Shown here piece after piece: positions 24,954 to 36,811 of a stretch of 64,000 nt of DNA. The notes under the pieces are model-generated. The model worked only from the letters and a program-made list of their open reading frames with translations, made no database searches and was not told the DNA's origin. The position numbers and the translations under genes are program-made. The DNA comes from Isoetes taiwanensis (lineage: Eukaryota > Streptophyta > Lycopodiopsida > Isoetales > Isoetaceae). The DNA lies in assembly GCA_021234155.1 (NCBI GenBank), contig JAJEKV010000002.1:17048041-17112040 (forward strand), given 5' to 3'. Each line of letters starts with the position of its first letter. Position 1 is the first letter of the stretch.

Positions 24954-24988
24954 AGGAACGCCGCAGTCCAGACGCATGCGGCGTTCCT
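24954..24988. other. 12-bp perfect inverted repeat (hairpin)
   Basis: AGGAACGCCGCA (24954-24965) and its exact reverse complement (24977-24988) are separated by 11 bp. The function is unknown; it sits between the LINE tail and the candidate host exon. Confidence 0.75.
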
Positions 24989-25064
24989 CTTCCCCCTCGC
25001 GGGACCTTTTTTTTCCTTCTGGTCTTCCTCTCATTTTTGTGTTTGGCTAAGCGCGCACTTGCCT

Positions 25065-25244
25065 ATGGCCTCTGCATCCACGCAAGGATTCTTCTCCGCT
25101 TTCCGTCATCTTTTTCATAGGAGCAAATCGATCAAGCAAGTCTTCGAAGCTGCTCGATTCGAGGATTCAGCTTACTGCTGACGGTTCTTATTTTCATGCA
25201 GAGATTGCTATAAAAATTTTGCTTTTAGATCCTATTTGGGTAAG
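25065..25244 (+). other. candidate host 5' exon(s) cut off by the Ty3/gypsy insertion
   Basis: An ATG at 25065 opens a 38-residue frame starting MASASTQGFFSAFRHLF. Downstream, a TTTTCATGCAG acceptor (ending at 25200) and a TTTGG/GTAAG donor (25238-25244) bracket a 38-39-bp mini-exon. The donor GTAAG is the target duplication of the retrotransposon at 25245, and the sequence resumes at 38173 with GTAAGTTTGAGCAG. The transcript structure is inferred and no product was recognised. Confidence 0.35.
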
Positions 25245-25630
25245 TGTTAGAGCCAGAACTCTAACCTTGCAAGAAGGATGAAAAACCCAACAATCCAAGC
25301 TCAATCTATCAGAACAAGGCAATGCACAACATAAAGAATCATCATCTCCATAGCTAGATCAAGCAAAATCCTCTCTCTCAATACACCGTCTCTCTGTTCT
25401 CTCCCTCTGCGCAGATAATACAGTGATCATCATGGATACGTGCAAATATCCTGCACGCGTGCATGTGCGTACATCACTCCATATACGGTATGCTATCTTC
25501 TATACCACCTCAATAGTGGTGAATGTGTTGAGTGGTGACAAGTGTGGTGAGTGGTGACGAGTGTGGTGATGAGTGTGGTGAGTGGTGAAGAGTGTGGTGA
25601 TGAGTGTGGTGAGTGGTGATCACCCCAACA
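25245..25630 (-). repeat. Ty3/gypsy 3' LTR (386 bp)
   Basis: It differs from its partner by a handful of substitutions and one 12-bp unit of a GTGGTGAGTGGTGA-type minisatellite (about 25515-25620). No clear polypurine tract is seen on its inner side. The inner flank instead starts GTGGCGACCAC. Confidence 0.9.
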
Positions 25631-26045
25631 GTGGCGACCACAGTGGGAAAATATGCCACTCCGTGGCGGAGAACCTATAACAAAAAGTACTCATATGGTC
25701 CTTGGGACATGTCCCCAAATAACACATTTACAGGTATGTTTAGAAAGAAAATACCCTCCTCAAATCCAAATGACTGATACAAACAAACTGGTCCAAAATG
25801 ACAGAGACGAAACAGAGCCTCTGTAACTGTGGCAAACTTTGAAAGCTGATATCTTGAGTTCCAGACCTCCGTTTGACCTGCACCATAGCTCGTTGGATTC
25901 GTATCGCCGAAATGCATTTTTTGATGTAGGATAGATTGTGTATTATGGAACTGTCGCCACCTGTTTTTACAGAAAAACGACATGCTTGAACCCAAAAAGT
26001 CTCCACAAATTCTCTGTAATTGGAGCTATGCCAAATCCGAATGCC

Positions 26046-26966
26046 TCAGAAAAGCACTTCTCTTTCAAAATAAGGCATGAGATCCTTGCCATTTCTGGGA
26101 TTAGGCAACAATTCCCCTTCTGGAGTCATCAAGTAGAAAGCCCCACCTGGTACCTCTTTATCAATCAGAAATGGGCCTTCCCATGGGCTTTGAAATTTAG
26201 ATAGATGTTGCTTAGTGGTCCTGCACAACACCAAATGCCCTTCCTCAAATGGATTGACAACCTGTAACTTATCTTTGATAAGCTTTACTTTCTGTTTATG
26301 CCTCATATTGAAGTCTGCTGCTTCTTGTCTCATCTCTTGCAATTGCCGCAAATCATCCATCCTATTATGCACTTGATTTGGAGTTGGAATTTCTCCTAAA
26401 TTCTCATAATAAGGAAGCTCCACAAATGAACACAAAGGAATGTCCAAATGAATAGGCATCATAGCCTGCACTCCATAAACCAATTCAAATGGTGTAAATC
26501 CTGTAGCCAACTTGTAAGTACACCTGAAACTCCATAATGCACCTGTTAAGGCTTCATGCCAATTTCTTTGATTATCGTTCACTGTTTTAGCCAAGATAGC
26601 TTTCAGAATTTTGTTAGTAGACTCAGCTTGCCCATTTCCCTGTGGATAATAAGCAGAAGCTTGCACATGTTGAACACCGATCTTTTCTGTTAACTGAGCT
26701 ACTACTTTCCCCATGAAATGAGTTCCCCGATCAGACAAAAGAATGGTTGGAACACCAAACCAAGAAATCAAATTGTGATAAAGAAAGCTTACTGTGGTAT
26801 TTTCTGTAGCATGCTTTGCTGGAATTGCTTCTACCCACTTCGTAAACATGCATGTGGCTGCTAAGATATACTTATGACCTTTGGAAGATGGAGGATTGAT
26901 AGGTCCAATGTAATCCAATCCCCACATATGAAACGGACCAACGCTCAAAATAGGATGGAATGGCAT
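26046..26966 (-). pseudogene. Ty3/gypsy integrase catalytic core and C-terminus
   Basis: An open 306-codon stretch holds the DDE triad in GLDYIGPI, LSDRGTHFMG and PQGNGQAEST, followed by the FTPFELVYG block and a C-terminus with SPWEGPFLI. It inserts cDNA into DNA. It is joined in frame to the zinc-binding domain on its left through one TGA codon (27002-27000), so only read-through or repair could make a full protein. Confidence 0.9.
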
Positions 26967-26999
26967 ATTATTGTGGCCTGTTAATTGTTTATGCCTCTG

Positions 27000-27584
27000 T
27001 CACTTCTCACATTTGCTAACAAAGTCTTTAATATCCTTGTAAAGAGTTGGCCAATAATATCCCCAATGAAGGATCTTCCTAGCTGTGGTTCTGGCTGCAA
27101 AATGCCCCTGACAATCATGTGCTTGCTGCAACAAATCATGAGTTTGCTGACCAGCAACACATCTTAATAAGAGACCTTCCATAGTCCTCTTATAAAGAAT
27201 AGCTTCATGCACCACATAACCAGCTGCTTGTACTCTAAGAGCATGCTTTTGTTGCTTTGAAAATGATGAAGGATAAGTCTGATCTTGTAAATACCTGTAT
27301 ATATTGGCATACCAAAGATCCACGGTTTCAATGAACCCTTGTAACACGCCATTATCCGGAACTGCTATTGGCTGATCTGTTTCCTCTTCTATTTCAGCAC
27401 CACTACTCAAATAGGCACTTGGATTATGAGCTCCTTGAGCCATCTTAACATACTTCAACTCAAATTCTTGTATGATAAGAGCCCATCTTGTAAACTTAGG
27501 ATCTTGGGCAGTCTTGTTGTAAATGCATGGCAATGGGTTCACATCCATATGAATGTAGACATCTTGTACATTTCTGAATTCCAT
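27000..27584 (-). pseudogene. Ty3/gypsy RNase H end and integrase H2C2 zinc domain
   Basis: The start resembles the RNase H C-terminus (NKTAQDPKFTRWALIIQEF). The HHCC zinc domain follows (HDLLQQAHDCQGHF, later VSKCEK). The next codon, where the second Cys of CxxC belongs, is TGA. Confidence 0.82.
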
Positions 27585-27589
27585 TGTGA

Positions 27590-28660
27590 AGGAAGAAGAT
27601 AATGTCTAAATTTATTCAAGGCCCACTTCAATGCCAACCCAAGATGCTCCACATGAGTCCATTTACGCTCTTGTGGAGTTAACACCTACTAGCATAGTAA
27701 TTCACATCATAATGCTTTTGCTGATTTTTTTCGACATAGTGTGTGAATGCCAAAGCTTGCTCCCAAACGATAAAGAATAAATGAAAAGGCTCACTCATTC
27801 TTGGAGGAATCAGCAAAGTTCTCTCTTTCAATTGTCAAGGCACCATTCAAATGCTTCTTGGCGTCCTCCTTCCATCTAAAATTTCTGCCCTTGCTTCATA
27901 CAATCCACACAAGTGGTGGGTTATTTTAGCAAAATTGTGCAAATACCTCCTACTAAAAGCGCGAGTTGGCCATATAAGCTTCTCACTTGGGATACATTTG
28001 TAGGTGGTTTCACCTTCTCCAAGGCTGCAATCTTACCATGATCCACTTGTAACCCATTTTCTGAAACATAATTGCCCAATAGTTTTCCTCCTCTAGTGAA
28101 GAAAATACACTTAGCGGGATTCAAACTTATGCCATACAATCGGCATCTTTCAAGAACTTTTAGAGATGATCAAGTGATCCCTTCTTGGATTCGAAAACTT
28201 GTTAAATCATCTATAAAGGCTCTCAAAAGTCTAAAATATCATGAAAAGCATATGTCATAGCTCTACGAAATGTGGCTGGAGCATTTGTGAGGCCAAAAGG
28301 TAATACCTTGTAAGCATAGATGCCAAAAGGTGTTCGAAAAGCCGTCATTGCTTGATGTGGTGGATAGATTTGGATCTGATTATATCCTGAGTACCCATCC
28401 AAGAAAGAATAGGCCTGATTTCCTGCAACAATATCCAATAAAGTGTCTATGAATGGTGTAGGAAAATGATCTCTTTTGGTAGCTTTATTGAGATCCCTGT
28501 AATCAATGCATACTCGGATTGAGTTATTTGGCTTTCTCTTTGGGACAATAGAACTGATCAATCTGAATTTGGCTTTGGTATAATAAATCCCGCCTCAAAA
28601 GCTTCATCACTTCAATCTTTACTTGCTCTTCTATTCTTTGGACTCATTCTCCTTTGAGCT
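27590..28660 (-). pseudogene. Ty3/gypsy reverse transcriptase and RNase H, frameshifted
   Basis: RT blocks are RVCIDYRDLNKATKRDHFP (28480s), FLDGYSGYNQI and VLPFGLTNAPATFRRAM (about 28260-28310). The catalytic FIDDL box lies in the next frame near 28200. The thumb (GISLNPAKCIFF, GLQVDHGKI) is at 28139-27921. At least two frameshifts break the gene, and the RNase H part between 27590 and 27900 is badly eroded. Confidence 0.85.
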
Positions 28661-29662
28661 TGTTGGATTTGGTTTTGATCCTTGTTTCAAATCAATGGTA
28701 TGAACCACAACCTACGGTGGAATGCCTTTCAATTCTTTGTAATTTCTTGCCAAAACATCCACGAATTCTCTTAACAAAGATATCGGATCCGTTCCTCCTT
28801 TTGAGTAAGATCGCCTCCAACGGTAACCAATTCTTCTTGATTTCCTTGAGAAATATTGATGTTCTTATTTGAATGTGGTGGTTGTAATGAAGGTGGTGAG
28901 TGTGGTGGCGAAAGTGTGGTGAATGTGGTGATTGTGGTAAATGTGGTGACAGTGATGAATGTGGTGCGTGTGATGATTGTGGTGATTTGTAATGGATGTG
29001 GTGGATGTGATGATTGTGATGAATTTGGTGCATGTGGTGTATTTGTAATTTGTGGTGAATATGGGACTGATCTGATTTACCTCATCCTCGAGATAATGCG
29101 CATGCCACCAAGATGCTTATACTTGTATAGTGGGCTGATTTCTATTTACCCCATCCATGCTTGATGTCAAAATCAGCATCTCTACTTGATCTTGATCAAT
29201 TCCTTGCTGAAATAAAGTCTCCCCAATGGGTCTTTGAATGGACTCTTCTGCATGTTCACAAGAGTCTCTTGTAACTCATCTTCACCAATACTTTCAAGTC
29301 TTTGGATATACTTATCGGCAACTTTCTTTGTGTAAATGACATATTTCTGAAATTTGGGTACCTTTTAACCACTTGTACAAAGTCTTATCTTCCCTGTCAC
29401 CCACTTCAAGACATGAAAACAACTAAAATCTTCTTGCCACGACACCATAGCATTCTCTTTGCTGATTTCTAAGCTGCGGGCTGCTCAAAGAAGAATTACA
29501 AAGAAAGGTTACCTTTTTGCTGATTTGAGAGGATGATCAATAGTAACCTTGTGTTCTCCTTGAAAGATGTTCATTTCTCGCTTCCTCCATGAAGTCTCGG
29601 CTTATGCGACATCTAACCATATGCGACTTCGGCAACAAAGTATAAGTTTCAGCATGCACACT
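28661..29662 (-). other. protease-RT linker with His-rich repeat
   Basis: Between RT and protease the element carries a GTGGTGAAT-type minisatellite (about 28870-29055). On the minus strand it encodes a His/Ser/Pro-rich run (HHSHHSHH-like). The rest is a decayed linker with stops. The same GTGGTGA words form the repeat in the LTRs. Confidence 0.6.
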
Positions 29663-30298
29663 CTACGGAAATTTCAAAACCATGAAATCCAAGATTGCTT
29701 CCACCTCATAAACCTTGCATAAAACATTTCTTATGACTCCCATAGGCTGCACCTTCATTTGATTGAATGCTTTGAGCATCATAGTTGTCGGTTCCATCAT
29801 TTTCAATCCAACTTGAAGCATTATGTGGTAAGGCATTACATTCACTCCACTGCGGGTATCTATGTTGGCCTCTTTGATTAGATATCCATTAATACTCACA
29901 TCACAAAGAAATGGCCCAGGATCCTTGGATTGCCGGGCTGGTGGCTCCATTCTCCTCTTGTCGGTATCATTTAATATGATTTGTTGGACTGAAATTTCTG
30001 ATTTTGTTCTTTCCCCTAACTCTTGCAACAAATTTGGAGAATAATGCATCAATTGCTCAAGAGTAAGTGTAACTTTAGTGGCCAAAACTTGGCTGATCAC
30101 ATCATCTTCATTTTGAATTTCTTCATCCACCATAGGAGGCATCACTATGGGCTGATTTTCTTCTATATTTGAAACTGATTGCGTGGGCGACACATTGAAT
30201 TGCACCTTCTTAGGTGATGATACCTGTCCCTTCAAAGCCTTTGGAAAAGAGGTCTTAGTCTTCTCCGCAATTGACACTACTCTTGGTTCTTGAACCAC
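29663..30298 (-). pseudogene. Ty3/gypsy aspartic protease region
   Basis: A 211-codon open stretch contains GPFLCDVSINGYLI and the active-site block NIDTRSGVNVMPYHI. Retropepsins need D-T/S-G; here the glycine is Arg (DTR), so the enzyme should be dead. The upstream part is a Gln/Glu/Pro linker after gag. Confidence 0.82.
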
Positions 30299-30983
30299 CT
30301 TTTGTGATCTTTAACTGCATTTACTTCTCCAATCTCTTCTTCTTGCTGAAATGGGTCATGCTCCACCTCAACAAATCCACAATTTACTACTGATTTTGCC
30401 TTCTCTTGCTTCTTAAGCTCCCAATAAGAGCCTTAACTTGAGGATTATCAATGTACTTTGCATCTTGAATCACGAACATCATTATTAGGAAGAGTCTTGA
30501 TTCAAACACTTCTTTGCTTTGGTGGATACTTGTTGGTTGCCCATTCTGGTTTCCCATGGATTTTCCAACAAGTAGTCTCATCATGTTTGAATTTATCACA
30601 TAACTTGCAATATAAATGAGCCTTACTTGGATACCATCCCTGTTTTGGCTGCACCATTGGTGTGGAACCCATTGGAACTTGTTGGGCAATTGGAGCTTGT
30701 GGCATCATTGGAACTTGTGGTATGATAGGTACTGCTTGCATTGGTTGAATAGGAATAGATGGTGCTTGTTGCATAACAGCAAATACCGGATTGGCCCTCT
30801 CAAAGAATCTCTTCTCCCTACATTCTTGATCATTATGGCCCTTTATTTGGCATCTTGAGCAGAATTTCAGCAATCTACATGTAGTATCAGAATGTCCAAT
30901 AGACCCACAATACTCACAAGTAATAAACTGCACCTCCCTTGGCTTCTCACCAATTGTAAGCTTAGAAATCTTGGCTGCAATAT
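30299..30983 (-). pseudogene. Ty3/gypsy gag C-terminus with three CCHC zinc knuckles
   Basis: Three CX2CX4HX4C motifs are read on the minus strand: CEYCGSIGHSDTTC, CSRCQIKGHNDQEC and CKLCDKFKHDETTC. The first two are adjacent and the third follows a Pro/Gln/Met-rich spacer. They package element RNA. The frame breaks near 30500. Its N-terminal half is 5.8 kb away at 36812-37624. Confidence 0.88.
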
Positions 30984-33397
30984 GTACGATTTATCTGCGT
31001 TTTGAGATAAGCAGATAAATCCGCTTCTTGAGGCTAGTTGACATGTTTCCTCTACAGTATTTATGTCTAGTGCCTCCTCCTTTGTCGTTATCAGCCATTG
31101 TTGAGCCTGTCCTCCTTAGGTCGCTTGTGAAGGCGCTTGATTTTTCTTAGGCGCCTTCTTTCTTACCACATGAGAGTCTCCTATAGTTGCTTGTTAATCC
31201 GTGCTGCTTTCATGCATGACCTCTTTTGGATTTTGCTTCAAGATTGCCCCCTATTTTTCGATCTCTGTATTCTCCTATGCTTTGCCACAGTTCGTCTGAG
31301 TTTGGATCCTAGGGTTTTCTCGAGCTTTAACTTTTATTTTCTCCATACGTTTTCGGAGTTGGTGGCATGCGATTTTATGCAGCAAGGCGGCAGTCTCGTC
31401 CTCAACTGATTTGGGCTCTATTTTTTACATCGTATCTCTTTCAGACAAATAAGAATCTAGTTCGTGCAAGCAAGCAATTCAACGCATAGTGAATTCGAAG
31501 AATATGGTGGCGTATCTCCGTTTCAGAGCGAAATTTTAAACCGCTCCTCAGGCCTATCTGCGATCTGCTATGGAATATAGTAAGTATTCTTCCTAGTCAA
31601 ATTCCAATCCAAAGCAAAAATTTGGTCGCTTCTTCAGGTCTGTTGGTGATCTTTCCTAGCTGTAATATCTTTCTAGAGAAAAACTTTTTGTGGTTTTATT
31701 GTTTGCGCTCTGCCATGGTCCTTTTTCTAATCCAGGCTTGCTTTTCTAGTATTTGAGCTCACTAATTATTCTTTAGCATGTTTGAGCATCTGCTTAGAGA
31801 TCTTCGATGTCATTCCTTTGCACTGAACTCCTTTCCTCTTGCCCTGTTTTATTTCCAAATGTCGATTGGTCTGTATCCCTTTTCTGGACTTTTGCTTGGT
31901 AGCTCTCAAACAGGTTGCAGTGTGCAAGCGTCATAAGGAGTCTAGTAGTCGTGTAGACTAGGATCAACGTTTATTTACTGAGAACGTGCCTCTGCTACGT
32001 ACTTGCCTTGCTGCCATGTTCGAACGAGCCTTTCGAGTGACTTTTGGATATAGAAAGTTTTTCCTTATCTGTGTTTGAGTTTAGCTTCTTCTATGCTTCT
32101 TGTCTCTATGATCATAGCCAGGTAAATGTTGCTCTTATCATTGTCATTTGGTTCATACGTGGCTCCTGGTGACTGGTGGCTCCTGGTGACTGGTGACGGG
32201 ATTTGGAACATGTTTCTTAGTTCAAGTGCCCATACTTGGCGTTGTCTAGAAGTTTAGCAGCTCTATACAGATGTAATAAGTTCGTCATGTAGCATTTCTC
32301 TTGTATTACCTGCTCTCTAGCAAGATGGTAAAATCGTATTGTTGTTGCCACTGATCTATGAACTCGAGCAGCTATAATACAATGCTTTGAAGTTTTATTG
32401 TCTTCCACTTGCAGACAGAGCCTTAATTGCCACATCAAGTATATGGTCCAAAGAAGTGTTTTTATGTCGCCCATTGGGCCAGGCTTCTAGCAGCTTTAAT
32501 ACAGATGCTTTAATCGCAATCATTTGGTTTATTGTTTGGTGATGGTTTGGATGTCATGTAGTGCACATCTTCAGTTTTGCAGCTCGTGAGGCTTTCGCAT
32601 CAAGCTGGACAGGTATTAATTTCAGTATTTATGGTTCCAAAGATATAGTTGTGCCCCTTTTTAGACCTGCTTGCAGTTTACTCGAGCATGATCCTGGTAC
32701 TGAGGCTTGTTTTAGGGAGAATCGTCAATGGAAGCATTGCTGTGGCGCCAGGTATAGCAGGTACTTAGTACATTTTAGTGAACACATCTTCGGCATTGCC
32801 AAGAACTGCACAAGAAGGTTGTCCTAAAAATTATGATGGTCTAGATTGCAACCATTTCAGCTTGATAAGTTCCTAGCTTCCATCTATGGTGTAATTAACC
32901 GATTGTATTTTGAAGCCTCTGACGTAGTCTCATAGCCGGACCTAGTTTGAAGCAGACTTAGAATCTTTGTGGGCTGTATATGCATTTTTGTCATCACATT
33001 TTAAGTATTTATAGCGTACACCAGTTTGTTAAACTATTTCAGTTAACCCTGTGACCCGCTGCTAGATTCCTTTTGTGTTGTTTATTTTCTTTTAACATTC
33101 ACGTCTACGCTGCAAGAATCAACACATCACTATGCTGGTACCATTTGTGTTGGCACTAGTATTAATATCCATGTACAACGTTGCATTCTCTTGGATTAGT
33201 TGCGATTCACTTGCTCCCTTTGAAGTCCATCACAATTGGATTTAGAGTTCGTTCTTTTTATTGGATTCTTACTCTTGCATTTTTTGTTGCTTTTTTATGT
33301 ATTCAGAGACATTTTATGGTAAAGGGTAGATGTGGCCTTCTGAGCTTAAATGTTTAAGCGTTTTAGTTATTGCGCATTGCTTGGCTGGAGCAAGAAC

Positions 33398-34015
33398 CAT
33401 TGGGCCTTTACTGAGTTGGACTTTCCATACAAGTGTGACGACCATACGGATATTCGTATCATACGAACATTATACTCCTATGTACAGAAGATGGTCGTCA
33501 CACGGATGCAAAACGGTAGTTGCACAAGACAGGGTTTGAACTCGCAACCTTCCAGTTGCGAGTCACACACCCTTGCCAAGTGCGCTATCAATATTTGTTG
33601 AAGACATTCCTTCACGTCTTCCTCATATGTGGGACTAACTCCAGAAGGTTCTAGAATGTTCTAGAACCTAAATGCATGCGCAACACTTGGCGCGATCTCA
33701 TCCATTGGAGTGGCGCGATCCTGACCGTTGGTCTAGATATATAAGGAGGCACCTCCTTCTTGTCAAACCATTCCGGTTCAACGCCAGTCTTGAGCCTTCT
33801 AGGCATCTGTCTTGTATTCCTGCTTGCCTTCGGGCTATTGTATTATTGATTCCTGTTCATATATCAGATTCTTTGCCGATCTTGGCGTATTTCTTCCGTA
33901 TTTCTTGCGTATTTTCCACGTATTTTCCTTGTTTTCGAGTAGGTTCATGACAACAAGAGTTTGGTTACCATTGGGCCTTTACTGAGTTGGACTTTCCTTA
34001 TAAGAGTTTGGTTCA
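33398..34015. repeat. tandem duplication (about 50 bp) split by the solo LTR
   Basis: CATTGGGCCTTTACTGAGTT occurs at about 33400 and again at about 33968. Both copies continue to a shared AAGAGTTTGGTT, once after the LTR (33955-33966) and once at 34001-34012. The LTR landed inside the first copy. Confidence 0.75.
33434..33952 (+). mobile_element. solo LTR, 519 bp, TSD ACAAG
   Basis: It starts TGTGACGACC and ends GTTCATGACA, with ACAAG on both sides (33429-33433 and 33953-33957). A TATATAAGG box near 33740 suggests plus-strand transcription. A tRNA-like sequence lies on the minus strand at about 33525-33595: GATAGCGCACTTGG (A-box-like), an 8-bp stem CTCGCAAC/GTTGCGAG, then GAGTTCAAACC (B-box-like). 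Confidence 0.88.
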
Positions 34016-36811
34016 GTTTGCTTTTAGTGTTCTTATTGCTCTATTAGTTCTTTCCTATTTTTTGGCTTCTATGATCTTACATGGAGTTTACATGCTATGT
34101 TTAATTTTTGAGGTGGACGTTTTTAGGCATTTTACAAAGGGTATGGTTAGAGCAAGAACCACTGAGCCTTTATGGAATTGGAATTTTTCTATACACAGAC
34201 TTTTTTGCCATATGTTGGTTATGGTATCCTTGGTATTGGCATCATTATTATTGTGAATATAGCCTCTGATATATTATTTTCCATGCACTGCTTTGCATTT
34301 CTCTTGGTCTCTAACCTTTGCTTGTAGTTCATCTTAATTGGGTCTAAAGTTTTTGTACTAGTTTGAAGTTCTTGTAGTACTCACCCATTTAAACACTTGG
34401 AGGGATAGGTACTTCTTTTAATGATGCGTAAAGATTTGGCTGTCCATCTGTGGTTTGAGGTGCTTTACTTGCTTCATTGGCCTTTTTGGCACTATAGACA
34501 TAGAGGCATGTATAGTCTGGATTGTCCTCTTTTTTTTTATGCGACTTGTTGCTCTCAAGCCATGCACAATCTTGCTTTTTCCCTTGGTCAATCTAGAGGT
34601 TTGTTAAAATTTTTGGATTTGTTCTATTATTCTAGCTCCTGGTAAATTGGTTGTCAATTGGTTGCACTATAGTATGCTTGAGGTTGGTGTCTGTTACCAG
34701 GTTGAATTAGGCATGAGTTTGATATAGCATAGTTGTTTTCCAACGTTGCTAACTTACTTCTATGTTTCTTTAGGCCTATCTTTGCTAGCATAGTACGTTT
34801 CTTGCAATTTTGCACTTGTCAATTTCAAGCTTTGTCCATGTTCTCTCATGATTGCTTTCAAATACCATTTTACCTTTGGTCCATAGTTATACCAGTTGTG
34901 TGGTGGTTCATGTAAGATCTCTCAGCCTAGTTGTCTTTTGAGCCTTGCTTTCACCTTTGTTCATTTCTTTTTCTTGGGCTAGACTACCCATTATAAGGGT
35001 TGGCTATCGTGCATGATTGGTTAGCTTGGGTCCTGCTTTTAATCATTCCATAGTCATATCATTGTTTATCATTTTTCTTTGTTCCATTTTGGGTAGGACA
35101 AAGTTGATGAACCTTCTTGACACCAACATGCTTCTACTTTAGATGGCTTAAGTCTTTACATAGTTGATAGTTGCGTTTATTTGTTTGGATGGGATAGGAT
35201 ATTGTTTTACCGGTCATACCCTTGTTCGTTGTTAAAGTTTGTCAGACTGGTCGCAATTGTATGAGATATGGCATCGCTTCGGCTTCATGCCTTGAATGTT
35301 GTTGCCAAGATCGTTAGATTTGCTGACATGACCTTTCTTTGCCTTCCTGATTCTTCATAGGAGTTGATTGTTACATGCTTGGTCCGAGAAGGTATAAATT
35401 GGTGCTTTAATGGCTTTCCTATGGTATTCTTTGGTGTTTGTAAAACGTATTTGTGAGTTTGTCTTTTGGATGCGTCTTCAATTGGTATTACGCAGCCAGG
35501 TTTTGGGGAGTGAATTGCATTTTGTAGTGCTTCTTGGAGGGTCTCTTTTGTAAGGCTCTATATAGTTATTCGTCTTGGTGTTTTTTAATCTTCAAGACAA
35601 CCCTTGGGTCATTTCTTTCTTGCTTAGATTTGGTCGTCAAGCTTCATTTAGCTTTAGAGTTTAGAAACCTTTTCTGTACAGTTTCCCACCTTGCCAAGGT
35701 TGCATCATAGCCTTGTAGATGTAGCGATGTAGTCACCGTCTGGTAGATTCTTTTGTTGTTTTCTGCCTCTTTTGTCAGCATGGTTGTTGGTCTGTGTTTG
35801 GAGTTCAACTAGGCTCTAGAAGTACGATTTATCTGCGTTTTGAGATAAGCAGATAAATCCGCTTCTTGAGGCTAGTTGACATGTTTCCTCTACAGTATTT
35901 ATGTCTAGTGCCTCCTCCTTTGTCGTTATCAGCCGTTGTTGAGCCTGTCCTCCTTAGGTCGCTTGTCCCACCCGCCCACCCTCTTGTGCCTTTGGGCCTT
36001 CTATAGTTCAGCCTTTAATCCTCGAGTGTTTTCTTATTTGGTCACTTGCTTTCATTTCTCTGTTCTTACTTAGAGGTAGCCCTTAGTATTTTTATTGTGG
36101 GTGATCTTGAGTCGTGCAATGATTGGTGGTCCTTGTGCCAAGTCTTGATTTTGTAGTGGCTCTCTTTTCATGAGTGGTCGCCCTTTTTGGGCGTGCCGTT
36201 GTGTCCAGGTCTTTCTTTCATTAAGGGATTTAGTGTTGTTGTGATGGTCCTCGTGCCAGAGTAATATTGACCCTCATGCTAAGCAGTAGGAAGATGTGGA
36301 TGTTGTGGTGGCCTTTGTGACTTGAGTTTTTGGCCCTCGTGTTAGAGATTTGGAGGCCCTCGTGCCTGGAGTAGGGCCTTTATGATCCGCGAATGTTGGG
36401 TTGGTGGTTTTGCAGGTTATAGGTCGAGGTCCACTGATATGAATGTGCTTGTCGTCATGGTGGTTTTCTTCGGGAGTGGCTCCTTATGCCATGTTCACTT
36501 GGAGATGGATTGGACCTATAGGCATGAGCTGCCTCATGGAGTTGGGATGCCATTATATGAGTGGACGTCTCTTGAGTTTGATGAACTCTTGTTTTGATGG
36601 GGTCGTCGTTCTGCGTGGAATAGAGTTGAAGGCTTACAGGTCTTCAGGATAACCTTGTAGTCAATTATTATACAACTTTGTGTAATGGTATCTGTGTATT
36701 TTTTACATGCCCAAAAAGGCTGGTGGGCATGAGGGACTTTGTTTGGAAGTATTGAAGAATTTGTACATTGGTCTGTGTTTGGAGTTCAACTAGGCTCTAG
36801 ATCCTCTGTTT

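Larger units (their letters stand above)
30984..36811. mobile_element. 5.8-kb unclassified insertion in gag, two tandem units
   Basis: Gag sequence stops at 30983 and resumes at 36812. Unit 1 (30984 to about 35819) and unit 2 (about 35822-36811, internally deleted) share their left about 145 bp (GTACGATTTATCTGCG..., 30984-31130 and 35822-35967). They also share their right about 32 bp (GGAGTTCAACTAGGCTCTAG, ending near 35819 and 36811). The left end folds into an 11-bp stem (GATTTATCTGC / GCAGATAAATC). The interior is T-rich and non-coding, with intron-like tracts. No transposase, RT or LTR pair was recognised. The ends resemble neither a TG..CA LTR nor clean Helitron termini, although CTAG at the right end is Helitron-like. 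Confidence 0.6.

Noticed and set aside
30984-36811. Interpretation of the insertion as an ordinary LTR element
   Set aside because: The repeated ends are of unequal extent, do not begin TG and end CA together, and no 5-bp duplication was found.
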